From assembly GCA_025716815.1 (NCBI GenBank), contig JAIXMN010000005.1:1-64000 (forward strand): a stretch of DNA of 64,000 nt, written 5' to 3'. The position numbers and the translations under genes are program-made. Below the pieces are notes generated by a model. It saw only the letters and a program-made list of their open reading frames with translations. It made no database searches and had not been told where the DNA came from. This document shows positions 30,401-43,368 of this stretch, one piece after another. The DNA is from Dichotomocladium elegans. Its lineage: Eukaryota; Mucoromycota; Mucoromycetes; Mucorales; Lichtheimiaceae. The first letter of the stretch is position 1, and each line of letters begins with the position of its first letter.

Positions 30401-31808
30401 GCAGCAGCAGCAGCAGCAGCGGGATGGTAACCAACAGCAACGATATCTACCAAAGACAATTTCCCTAGAAGATGGACCGCACGGCACAAAATGCCGGATA
30501 CGCATTAATATTGAGAGCGTCTCGCTGGAGGCGATCGACATGCCATTCCGCAAGAGTAACTGCGTGTTCCCACGGGCGATCAACACGACGTTGTCAACGC
30601 CTTTAGCAACGCAACGACAGCTGGACGAGGCAAAATGCAACGAGCTGGGCTGGAAGCTGGTAAGATGGGATTTGTTTGAAAAGAATGAAAGAAAGAAAAA
30701 TTCCTGGAGCTCACGTCTACGCATGCATAACGCGCGACGCTCCTAGGCCTGGTTGAACCCGCGGCAACTTGCGAATCGCAAGAGCCTCCTTCAGCGCGTC
30801 TTGGATATTTATCGTACGAAATTTGCGCCGCATATACGCCCGCGAAAATATGCTTCGCGCATGCCGCCCGCTCCGTTTGCGCCTCCGCCGCGCTCGAACG
30901 ACTGCAATCGTGCTGGTGGTGACAACATCGATAGCGCGGCCACTGAGCCAATCAAGCTGACGGCCGAGACTTTGGCATCCCAACAGAAGCAGTTTGCGAC
31001 CGAGGATGACGCTTTATCGCGGACGAGCAAGCGACGTCGACTATCCAACGACGACAAAGCCGAGGATGAGACGGACCGCGAGTCGATATACAGCGGCACC
31101 ACTGCTTCGCTTGATTTTCGCGACTGTTTCTCACCGCCCGCGGAGGTCGTCGACTCACCGTTCTTCTCAGCAGGCGATCAGGACACCCAAGAAGCTATTA
31201 AACCGCCATCATCACCGTCACCACCACCATCGTCGTCGTCATCATCATCACCGTCAGCTTGCCTCCTGTTATCTTCAGGTTCACATACTGATGTAGCAGA
31301 TTATGCCCTGAATGACCTCATGTTGCCGGCATCACGTGGGGACCTGATGCTATGTCAGGGGCAGAGCGATGACGATATGTCCGTAGCAGCGGTGGCTGCT
31401 GCTGCTGCTGCTGCTGCGGCGGCGGCGGCTGCAGCATCTGCGACAGGACAACAGTTCGACTTTTATCAGGATGACATGATGAGCTGTCAGCTGAGCGTTG
31501 AGAGTTGCGGCAGCGGGAGCAGCAGCAGCAGCAGCAACAACCCATCGAATCAGAGCTCGCCTCGTCACGGGCCGATGAGAGATCTCGACTTGTTGGCCAC
31601 TGGTCCTGGTCCTGGTATCACAGCTGCGTTCATGCCGGGCTGCGAGATGGCCCTCTTCGGTCAGCCAGATGATATGCTCAAAAAGTATCTTGACCAGGCA
31701 GATGATGTCTTTTATCCCTTTGATCCAATTGCAATCAAGATGGAGGATGATACTTGTTCTCTGGACGTCGTGACCAAGACTGACTGTCTACTGGATCAAT
31801 TATTTTGA
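28844..31808 (+). CDS. Large homopolymer-rich regulator with two DUF8032-like domains
   Basis: Four exons (28844-29177, 29280-29740, 30048-30659, 30747-31808) give 822 residues in exact frame. A conserved domain begins DGVEWVSFVYSHHRIL, passes through VYPRANLPRETY and ends NSLGWKLAYLN..GLIQRAVDSYRNRYP, followed by an arginine-rich patch. A second, diverged copy follows: CVFPRAINTT..NELGWKLAWLNPRQLANR and LLQRVLDIYRTKFAP. Around them are a polyQ run (30367-30420), polyAla (31396-31437), poly-Ser and acidic stretches, with a nuclear-localisation-like KRRRL, so a transcription regulator is likely. The DUF8032 name is from memory of Mucoromycota proteins. Intron 2 is unusually long (307 nt) and holds T/G runs. 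Confidence 0.8.
30367..30420 (+). repeat. CAA/CAG repeat coding for polyglutamine
   Basis: Consecutive CAA codons pass into consecutive CAG codons, in frame with the regulator, about 17 glutamines. The shift from CAA to CAG suggests separate slippage events. Repeat length is likely to vary between strains. Confidence 0.85.
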
Positions 31809-31991
31809 TTCCCTCTTTATTCCCTCCCTTGATGAAAACCTCCCCTCCCCCTCCTTCCACATCCAACCTATTTTTTCCGCTCTCTTACATGGATCATTTT
31901 GCAAAAAAAAAAGAACGAAAACCCTTCATTTCGGATTCCTCCTTCCCCCATGTATATGTAATATAATAAAACCAATTGCCCAGGTGGTAGA

Positions 31992-34455
<2,464 letters not shown>

Positions 34456-36380
34456 AGAATACCGTGTCCTTGAAAGAGCGAGCGAGCGAGAGAGAGAGAG
34501 TGTGTGTGTGTATGGGTAAGCGAATGTGTATTGGGGAAGAGAAAGGAACGCAGAGGTCCTGAGAGGAACACGAGCTTTTCGGCGTCCCATCCGCGTGATG
34601 AAAAATGCTGCACTTGGCACGTGTGCAACAGTGGAGAACAAGCGTGTATGTGTAGCTCTATTTATTATTGGCAGGACTCTAAATTAACTTATAACTCTAA
34701 AGATGGTTTAGAAATCAAAGAAAAAGGCGATTGACTCTGGATGCATCCTGGTCGGCAATCGATGACAAAGTCTCCCACCCCTCAGAGAGACATGCGGCGT
34801 CTACTCCCTTTTGGAATGCTCGCCCCGAAAAGATTCCGTTCGCAGTGTTCATTTGACCCGCTGATATGTCCATTTGTCTGCACCGCATTAGATACATATG
34901 AGCTAATATGGGTTTAGCGTCCCGAGATAGGGTTATACAGATAAAATCATCAAACTTACACCTTTTTGACAATAATATATCAAAAGCAGTTGGCTTTCTG
35001 CCAAGAAGTGATGAGCACATAAACTAAATGCCTTTCTTTTTCTCGTCCGAGAATCCATCGAAGGCTAGAATGGGATGAGATATGTACATCCTGATGTTTT
35101 TTCTTTTTTCCTGACCTTCTACAGTTATGATCGGATTGTAACCGCAGTGTGTATAGGCTGGAATACCCAGAATTAGTGCGATCCCCTTGAACCATACGCG
35201 ATGGCGTATCTCTACATTTGACAAGGACGCCCTCGGTCAGAGGAGGACAGCTTAAGCAAGTCATATTGACCTGAGGGAGAAAACCACCCCCCCAATATAT
35301 ACTTCACGGCGGATCAGGAATTGCCACCTGATTCGCAGCAGTCCTATCAGGGCTTTCGTTTGTTTGTTCTCCCGATCTGCATATGGGGCCAACCCTTTTG
35401 GATTCAGATACTGTGCCATCCTTTCGCTGTTTACGCTTCAGCAAACATAGAAATAGTCCACTTCCACACTACCAACCATGCCCACGTGTTGCATTCCTCG
35501 GATTCCAATTTTCGCGAGGCATTGAAGCAATAGACATGAAATCGTGGCTTTTGCGGCCTCGTCTTACGCTATGTACACAGTAGAAATGCCTTGTATACAT
35601 TGCAAATTAAAATGGGATGACCATTGCTCTAGAATAGAAGGCCATGCCCGGAGCTGGGTGGAATAAACTGTCTGCCTTACAAAAGCTATTTGCGGGTCCA
35701 TAAAGAGTAATCGTTTTGGAGGTTTCTCCCCCCCCACCCCGCCGCGCGCGCTTCCTTTTTCTTGTTCGTTCGTCCTCCGGGACGCGAACTCGATGGTCGA
35801 AAGCCATCCAATCTTTGTATGCATAGTGATCACATAAACTTGGGGGGGGGTTTGACTGCTGGATCTGACCCATATGTCCACTCATTTTCATACAACTCGA
35901 AGCCCAAGGCCATCCGTGTACAGAGCCTTGGTGCCGAACTTCTCATAGATCATGTCATTGTCACGACTAGGCGTTCAGCTTCGACTTTTGAAAATCACCA
36001 TGAGGTCGCTACTGACGCTATAGAAAATAGACGCAAGGCAAGCAAAGCATCGCTACGTTGCATCGCATGCGAATACGCGCTGGAGATAACGCAACTAACT
36101 CAAGACCATCACTGCTCACCCTCCCCTCCGTTTTCTCCTCACAGTATTGAGCGTGAATCATGCCCGCACTCTTTATTCAAGCGCACTCAGCAACTCATAG
36201 ATGGGCTACAATCCCCTCGTTAGTGTTCTGGCAGCCTTCTCATTAGGAATCACTACACACGGTGTATGATAAGATCCACTTGGTTTGGGATGCAATTAAT
36301 TTTTTAAAGAGCAGTTGTTGCCCCTCCTCACAGCGTTTCTTTTGAATTTTGTTCATAGACTTACAATATAAACAGCGGCA
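34456..36380. other. Stretch without a recognised gene; two weak candidates
   Basis: On the minus strand (34715-35264) overlapping frames give FKGIALILGIPAYTHCGYNP and GIFSGRAFQKGVDAACLSEG. On the plus strand 35762-36223 reads a 153-residue frame with KAIRVQSLGAELLIDHVIV. Neither matches a family I know, and neither gives a convincing full gene. They may be a decayed gene or short lineage-specific genes. The last 150 bases are the promoter of the next gene. Confidence 0.25.
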
Positions 36381-37055
36381 ATGTCAGCAGAACCGAATAA
36401 CACCGCCGTCTTTGAAGCATTCGCCAAGTACAATTTTGATAATGACGAGCGATTCAAGGTTGGATTGGGGGAGGGGAAGCCCGAAATGTGGATAAAGGGC
36501 ATGGGCAAAAGAACTGATGGAACAAAACCCAACAGTCCGGGATGGCAGCCATTTTAAATCGTGCTGATGAGGAGGATTCCGCTACAAGGGAAGAGACTCG
36601 GGAACGTGCAAAGTGGTTCTACTACAACAAGTAACTGCTCTGGCAAAAAGAAGAGATAAAGGCATGGGACTTAGGTTGCTGTTGTTGTAAAAAATACGAC
36701 ACTAGGTTTATTGAAACGTTTGATTATGATGCATATGTGGCATGGAAGAGCTCGGCTAAAAGCACGTCTCAGGAAGAGAAGAAAGATGAAAGCAAAGAGG
36801 AGCTTGCGGACGATGCACAAAAGCCAACGCGGTTTACGTTTCAGGAGCTGGTGGAGATGATCGAGACAGGGCAAGAAATTCCTGGTAAGGAAAAATAGCG
36901 GTGGTGGTAGGGAGGCCCCCCCCCACTTTTATTAATTTTTGCTGTACGATGACGCAGGTATACGGCAGATTCCTAACAAACTCAACGACGGTGAGCCCAG
37001 CCGGCCAAAGCTATCCGCACGGCGAAAACCTTGGGAATTGGTCAACGACGAGTAA
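36381..37055 (+). CDS. PEX39: PEX39-like peroxisomal PTS2-import factor (KPWE-motif protein)
   Basis: Four exons (36381-36458, 36536-36630, 36706-36884, 36958-37055) give 149 residues in exact frame. The protein starts with a short acidic region (FEAFAKYNFDNDERF), has a WFYYNKFIETFDYD helix and a Lys/Glu-rich linker. The hallmark end is FTFQELVEMIETGQEIPGI, RQIPNKLNDGEPSRPKLS and the motif RRKPWE, finishing at VNDE. This C-terminal block matches the small family of yeast Yjr012c and human C6orf226, recently named PEX39, which helps the receptor Pex7 bring PTS2 proteins into peroxisomes; the KPWE motif is shared with Pex13. Family membership rests on my recognition of this motif set. Confidence 0.75.
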
Positions 37056-37201
37056 AAAGAAGAAAATATTCCTTTTTCGGAAGATATTTATTTTCCTGGT
37101 TCACTTTCAAATACGTGTCTCTTCTGGAGAAATGAAATAAAGTTGACAAACTGTTTGTCTGAAGCGTGGGAAAAACACTTGGCACTCGAGCTACTGCTTT
37201 C

Positions 37202-37266
37202 ATGTACTGTGCTGTGCTGCTGTGGTGTGGTGTGCTATGCTGTGCTGTGCTATGCTGTGCTGTGCC
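37202..37266. repeat. TGCTGTGC / TATGCTGTGC microsatellite
   Basis: Tandem units of TGTGC and TATGC, degenerate at both ends. It lies about 150 bases downstream of the PEX39-like stop, probably in its 3' flank. Confidence 0.7.
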
Positions 37267-37406
37267 GTACAGGAAGCCTATCCAAATTAATGGCTGCATA
37301 GCATAGTTCCTTCGATCGGTGCCCATGGTCCATACTTGTGCTCCAGTCGTGTTCGCACTGATGATCTTATCTTGTCGTACATGACCCAGATAAACCAAAT
37401 GATCTC

Positions 37407-37578
37407 TCATTCCACCCTCTCTTCGAAGTCCCGATGTGGCCTGTCATCTTTATAGCACGCTTTCCATGGTCCCTCATGCCTGACAAAAGTGGCAGCGTGC
37501 CCAAAGTAGTGGCGGGCGGTGCGGCCGAAGGGAGTGACCCACTCCAGCCAGCAAAGGATCATGTAGAAAGCGCATTTT
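37407..37578 (-). CDS. Unrecognised C-terminal exon with membrane-type sequence
   Basis: After an acceptor-like TTTTACAAG on the minus strand comes a compact protein-like exon: FYMILCWLEWVTPFGRTARH, then YFGHAATFVRHEGPWKACYK and an acidic end FEERVE before a stop. It looks like the last helix and tail of a membrane protein. Upstream exons could not be assembled and I do not know the family. The next upstream minus-strand frame (37940-38353) ends in its own stop, so the two are probably separate genes. Confidence 0.35.
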
Positions 37579-37869
37579 CTTGTAAAAAAAAAAGAGAGAC
37601 CGGCAAGATGATTCTGTTATCTGCAATGCAGGTGACAATGGAAACTGTGCATTCGAGAAACGACCGTGGCTCTAGATACCACTCTATCCTTTCCTTGAAA
37701 GTTCTATAATTTCGCCGATGGAGGCTTACCGAGCCTCACAAAGATGAGGGAAAGACGGTTGAGCTCCTTTCCCGGGGTGTACGTGTGCAAGGGACTGCGG
37801 TCTCGGGGAGGGAAAGGAAGGCCATAGCAGACGGACACGATATTTTTTATTCGCAAGGAAGGGCCTTTT

Positions 37870-37873
<4 letters not shown>

Positions 37874-37902
<29 letters not shown>
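37874..37902. repeat. (TA)n microsatellite
   Basis: An uninterrupted TA run of about 29 bases between two minus-strand candidate genes, likely in a 3' flank. Confidence 0.9.
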
Positions 37903-37906
<4 letters not shown>

Positions 37907-37939
37907 TTTACTGGACACCGGCTTGGGATAGTTTCTTTT

Positions 37940-38353
37940 TTAGATGGATAGCCCGTGATGATGTGGAGATAATTCTGGGGTCGTGGGCACAGACAACGAA
38001 TACATGCTTTTGATTGGTGCCTTGAATGAAATATGGATATCCGATGGCGGGAACCGCGGGTCTCTCATCCATGACGAAGAGGAAAGTGACGATGTGTGCT
38101 GGCGGTTGGGCTTCTGTCGTCCTCTAGACAATATCTGAGACGTCGGTTCAAAAAGTAGCCAAGAGAATAACTGGCGAATGGAACAAAATGCTATGCCGAT
38201 GCTAAACTCGATTGCTATCAGGGCAAGCTTAATGGATATGAACGAGGATGTCAGCACACTGGTGACGACGGCCAATCCACCGAGGACAGACAGGAGCAGG
38301 GTCATGAAAGGGGCGACAAGAAGATATCCGATGGCCGAGAGTGCGGATGGCAT
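37940..38353 (-). CDS. Small hydrophobic membrane protein, function unknown
   Basis: A 137-residue frame with an almost continuous hydrophobic half: LLVAPFMTLLLSVLGGLAVV, then SIKLALIAIEFSIGIAFC and a Trp/Phe-rich edge. A polar Ser-rich tail follows (SSLSSSSWMRDPRF, TPELSPHH). The frame stays open upstream of the first Met (LLSFVAFLR), so more N-terminal sequence is likely, perhaps from an exon near 38.4-38.6 kb. The two long hairpin-like hydrophobic segments would suit a lipid-droplet or ER hairpin protein such as the promethin type, but no family signature was seen. Confidence 0.5.
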   Translation of the reverse strand: MPSALSAIGYLLVAPFMTLLLSVLGGLAVVTSVLTSSFISIKLALIAIEFSIGIAFCSIRQLFSWLLFEPTSQILSRGRQKPNRQHTSSLSSSSWMRDPRFPPSDIHISFKAPIKSMYSLSVPTTPELSPHHHGLSI

Positions 38354-38399
38354 GCGTAGAAAAGCAACGAAGGAGAGAAGAGTAAAAATAAAAAAGGGA

Positions 38400-40108
38400 T
38401 GCGTGAATGAAAATTCCCCGCTCTGGCAGCAGCAGCAGCACCTGAATTTGTATCACATGCACTTTTGAAAGTCTGGGGTAAAAAGAAATCCGATTGACGA
38501 AGATTCCTATTCCGGACAAAATAATCACATGGCCACCGTCTCTTGTGACACATGGCGTGCTGGCATAGGGACATAGGAAGGACAACAACGCCAGACGTTG
38601 TCATGCAAACAACCCTGGCATTCTTAAAGAACATTTTAAGACCCTGTCTGTTGTATGATGATCACTTCGGAACAGCTTAATCTCACGCAATACAGCCGCT
38701 CTGTGGCTGTAGAGGTCATGATATTCATCCCCTAAGGCTGCCTAAGCCATGGCAGACAGGCTTGGTATCTGCAGGACGCTGCAGCTTACAGAGCGTCCAG
38801 CATTCTTACGCCTGCTATGCTTTTTTTACTCCTCATCCTCCTCCTTCTCTCTCTCTCTCGCCGGTATTTATATTCTACATACGCATACACCCACGCACGA
38901 ACGCATGTGCCTTACATATTGCCATGTACCTCGAGTTACAGACAACATAATAAAAGCCGAAGTTTTTATTTTATTTTATTTTTTGTTCATGATATCAAAA
39001 AGAAAATGGGAGAGCGGAAAATGGGGCTGCGATTCTCTAATTTATCCACGAAAAAAAAAAGATACAATGTTCGTTTTCATTATGTCTTTGCCCCAGTGTT
39101 GATTCAGTTAACCCCTTCAGATGGTAGACATAAGAGGTGGTGGTAAGAGGATTAACTTGTCAATGTGCTCTTTCTAAAAAAAATAGGTTGTTACGGAAAA
39201 ATAAAAGTTGTAGTAATAAAGAATAATGCAGGGAGAATTTGAGGAGTACATGTCTGTCGGTTAAAAGGGCAAATGCCAACGCCGGCTTGACTCAGTAAAA
39301 GGAAACGAAGGAGTACATGAAACTACGCAAATTAGCCATATAGGGATTGTGCGTAGGAGACAGACACGCCTCGTTGACAAGATCTCATTCTCACATCTCA
39401 ATGACAGATTTTAAATAGGGGATAGCAATATGGCCGCGTCGAGTGCGCGTTTACCCTTTGATGAAAATGAGTGGTTTGTTGCCCTGGACGGATTACCAAT
39501 TATCGATTCAGAATTACGGTGTATGTGTGGCAGAAGAGCAAAGAGCTTTGAACATTGAATGAGCGCATGACGAATTATTGATCCATCAAACCAAAAAAAA
39601 AAAATTACCAAAAAGAGGGCAAAAAATTGTATAAGTATGGAAAGGAAAAGGGGGGGGAAACATTATGCGCCCGTTTGAAGATTTGGCGGCATCAAACTTG
39701 ACACGAGTCACTAAATATGGTTTTATAATAAGTATACATCGCTTTGCTGCATAGACCCCATCTCCACCTACACGAATGACTGAATGCACTTCGCTCCCTC
39801 CCCTTTCTTCCCACTCGCTGTGTGTCCTCCTCAACTCCCCCCCAAAGGCTCCTTTCCTTCGTTCTGACTGGCCCCTGTTTTTTCTTTTTCTTTTTTTTAG
39901 CCAAAAAATAACTCTAAAGGTGTTCTGAGATATATAAACTGAGCACTTTTTTTTACTCTCTCTCTTTCTCCCAGATCTATCAGACCCCATTTCTTGTCTT
40001 ATTTGTATTAGTAGCAATTAGCCTCTTCGCAAGAGGGAACGTTTTCATCTTTTTCTCCGCGTATCTTCTTTTTTTTTTGTACATTAATACCCATTTTATC
40101 ACTGCTTC
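38400..40108. other. Gene-free stretch and upstream region of the Myb-like gene
   Basis: Holds a CT run (38848-38860), T/A homopolymers and a TTTTATTTTATTTT block (38965-38980). Open frames are short and low complexity. The last 150 bases are a CT/T-rich leader before the ATG at 40109. Confidence 0.4.
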
Positions 40109-41075
40109 ATGCCCGGTAAGTTCCCAGCAAAAGAGCAACAGACTAAGATGGCTTATCGGCGATTTAGGCGTCATGGATATCAAATATCTGCTATGCAACC
40201 CGTGTGAGCCCTACTCAGCTCACACTGCAGTAGCGAAAAATCAAGAACCACTGGCGTATTATGAGGCGGTGTATGAAGATGGCAATGGCGGTCCTGCTGC
40301 TGCTGCTGCTGCTCCTGCTGCTCCTGCTGCTGCTGCTGCTGCTCCTGCTGCTGCTCCTGATGTTGCTGCTGGTGCTGGTGCTGCTGCTGCCGTTCCTTAC
40401 ACGCGCGACCCTTACTACTGGCTCGATCCGTCAACAACAATCGCAACACGCATCTGCCGCAGCAATAGTGTGCACAGTACGCTCAGCTGCAGCAGTGCTA
40501 GCACCCACAGCAACGTGTCGCCTCCTTCGTTGCCGCTCACGCTTGGCCGAACCCGCACAACCAGCGATGCCTCGTCCGCCGCATCCGAGAGCCCGCGAGA
40601 TTGGCCTGCTTATCCGCCAACGCCACGCGATGACGAGGTGATGGTCTTCAACCCTTATCTAAACATGCGAACACCGTCCGTGCATCCGGACACGACGACT
40701 GCGATTCACAGCAACACGAGTAGCAATCGATATCGCGCCCATTCTTCCCGCCGTTCCAGGAGCTACTCGACATCGGCATCATCATCATCATCATCGTCGT
40801 CGTCGTCATCATCATCATCCACAGCGCCCCACGCGCCTGTCCAGACTCGCATGGCCTGGACCCCGACAGAGGACGATTTGCTCCAGCAAGGCTACGACGA
40901 GGGACTCTCCTGGGCAATGATATCAGCAACGTACTTGCCGCACCGATCACGAGGTTGCTGCTGGGGTCGGTTTAAGACCCTTCAAAGCAAAAACCTGGTG
41001 GACCTGAAGCGACAGAATGCTCGTCTTCTCCGCCGACCATGGAAGGCGCTCCACGGCGTCACAAAGCATCATTGA
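40109..41075 (+). CDS. Myb/SANT-like DNA-binding regulator with alanine and serine runs
   Basis: A 7-nt first exon (ATGCCCG) followed by a 52-nt intron (40116-40167) joins in frame to the long exon, giving 304 residues; without it, the Met at 40173 starts the same frame. A poly-Ala/Pro tract (40290-40395) and Ser-rich stretches (poly-Ser near 40780-40820) surround conserved islands. Near the C-terminus a single Myb-like helix-turn-helix reads MAWTPTEDDLLQQGYDEG, then SWAMISATYLPHRSR, CWGRFKTLQ, with the spaced aromatic residues of SANT domains. A basic tail ends the protein. A nuclear regulator is likely; its targets are unknown. Confidence 0.78.
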
Positions 41076-41816
41076 ACGTTGGCTTGAGAGAGGGGAAAAA
41101 ATAGCAACGACAACAAAAAAAAAAGAGTTCACGCCCTTGCTTATCAAAATGCTCTCTCCTCTCTCTTCTCTCCCTCTTTCTCCTCTCAAAACCCCCTCCC
41201 CAAAACTGAACTCCTTCCTTCTCTTGCTCTCTCCAATTGGTTTCACAGGGGCGCATTTTTTTATTACCTCTTTCGTTCCTTTTCCCCATATTTGCCCTTG
41301 CCTATGCAGTATTGACACCCTCATCCTTCAACCTTACGAATCTCTCCCTCTCTCTCTATTTTTACAGCAGCATTTACATATGCCCGGTGCATCAAGTGTC
41401 GTATTATTATTTGTTTCTTGATTTATTCTATCCCGTACCTAATCTATGCTTCAAAAATCACCCCCGTCCCCTCTTTGCTCTAATTTTTATTCCTTCTCTC
41501 TCTCTCTCTCCCCCCCCAAATGTACGTGGGCGAAACAGAAAACCCCGCCCTCCTTCTCCTCCTCTCTCAGGCCTTTACCCGGAGAGAATGACGGATATCC
41601 TACAATCTTTGGTGTCGTGGCCAGTTAAAAAATTCACAAAGAGAAGATGCAACATGTTCTACCTCAGTTATTCTATCAATAAACCTCTGCTTTTTAAAAA
41701 TGTCGTGTAAATTGCATTGGGCAAATGACTACTTTTGAGTACCCAAACGGATCCAGTGTGGATATCGCATATTGGAAAGCACACACAAACACACACACAC
41801 ACACATGCGTGCGCGC

Positions 41817-41854
<38 letters not shown>

Positions 41855-43368
41855 GGAGAGAGATGCGTGTACGCTTATGTAAGGACAATGAGGATCTTGT
41901 CCTCACCATAGGTAGCAGCAACTCGTGTGTGTGTGCGTATCTTTTACACGATCCAATATCGCGGTGAAGGGTTTGTCCAGCGTAGTATGTGTGTGGGAGT
42001 TGATTTTCTAAAAACCCGATCGATGAGCAAGGGCAAGGGGCACGTGTAGAATCACAACAGCTCCACTTTCACGGGCACCAAACAGTACCGCACGTTGTTC
42101 CGGAAAGCCATATCTATTGCCCTCCCGCCCCTTATTTTCTAATGCATCATGACTTCAAATCTCGGGATAATGAATCGCCTCTTCCCCCCCTCCTCCTATT
42201 TCTCCGCCCCCACCCACCCCGTTCTGACTCTCCTCCTTCGGCATTAAAAACATCTCTCTCGTACACACATACACCTATCCGAATGAGAGAAGGACAACCG
42301 AATGTTCAAGACAGACAAACACAGCGGATTTACATACAAAGAAAAATGAGAAGAGAGAGAGAGAGAGAGACGAAGGAACCTGTGCTGTATCTGTAGCAGA
42401 TGGGCTTGTGTGAGCGGGTGATTTCTACATGTGTCCTGTACATTCACCCGTCATCCTCCTCTTTTTCTCCACCGCATTCGCTCCTCCCCCTTTCCCACAT
42501 ACACACACATCAGAGAGAGAGAGAGAGAAATAAAACAGACTAACGCCCATAGCGTGCTAGTTCATGGTAAGTGTACGACATGCACAGTCTCCCTAATACA
42601 TGCTGCCGTGCATCTCCAAAAGATAGAAATCAGGGTGCCATACATGTCCTTTTTCCGCTCTGAAAGAAAAAAAAACATGGCGAGGGGGGTAAGGGCGATT
42701 CGTACCAAAGTACCGCAAATAAACGTATGGAAATATTTTGTCATTTGGCGCACTGACCAGGTCGCATTCTTTATTTTTCTTTTCTCTTTTGCATACATGT
42801 TTGTTCTGTTCGATACTGGCAAGCATTGTACACTCCCTTAAAACGTGCGATGATTATTGTCATTATGATACTGAGTAACTCAATACACATGATCGATCCT
42901 CATTTTCATAAGGACATGTCTTTTGAATATCGCATCTTTTTCTTTTTCTCCCCAAAGCCACTTGACATGTGCGTACTGTCAAGAGCCCTCAAATGAACAA
43001 AAGCATCACGCACAGACCTTCTCCTTACATAATAATACTACTCTTTGTTTTGACCTGTGCACTTGTTTATAGCAGGCTAGACGTTGTCTTGTTCTGATTT
43101 TTGGAACATTTGACTTCATAATGCTAGAAAGATGCCTCTGGGGACTGTTCGGGATCAACGTTTAAATGAAGCATCCAAACAGGCAGGCAGGCACACACAC
43201 ACACACAGACATGCGCTCGCTCACAATGAGAGATAAATAGAATGGGTGATTGTATGTGTGCGTATATATCCGAGAGGGAGAAAGTAAGGATCATTCGCCT
43301 GTTATTGCGACAAAACGTAACATTATATGCTATGCGTACAGCTACAGGAACGGGAATTGCGGCATGGC
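41076..43368. other. Gene-free, microsatellite-rich stretch
   Basis: About 2.3 kb with (CT)n runs (41150-41180, 41340-41360, 41495-41515), (CA)n at 41780-41805, a long (TA)n at 41820-41852, (GA)n at 42353-42370 and 42512-42530, and (CA)n near 43190. No open frame shows domain-like sequence. It probably holds the 3' UTR of the Myb-like gene and the 3' flank of the transporter. Confidence 0.5.
41820..41852. repeat. (TA)n microsatellite
   Basis: About 33 bases of uninterrupted TA, next to CA and GTGCGCGC runs. Confidence 0.9.

Noticed and set aside
30212..30724. 170-residue minus-strand frame with a long poly-Cys run
   Set aside because: It is the reverse reading of the CAG/CAA glutamine tract and neighbouring coding sequence.
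37202..37266. Possible CRISPR-like or gene-coding repeat
   Set aside because: It is a simple microsatellite with no spacers; the encoded HSTAQHST-type peptide is a by-product.
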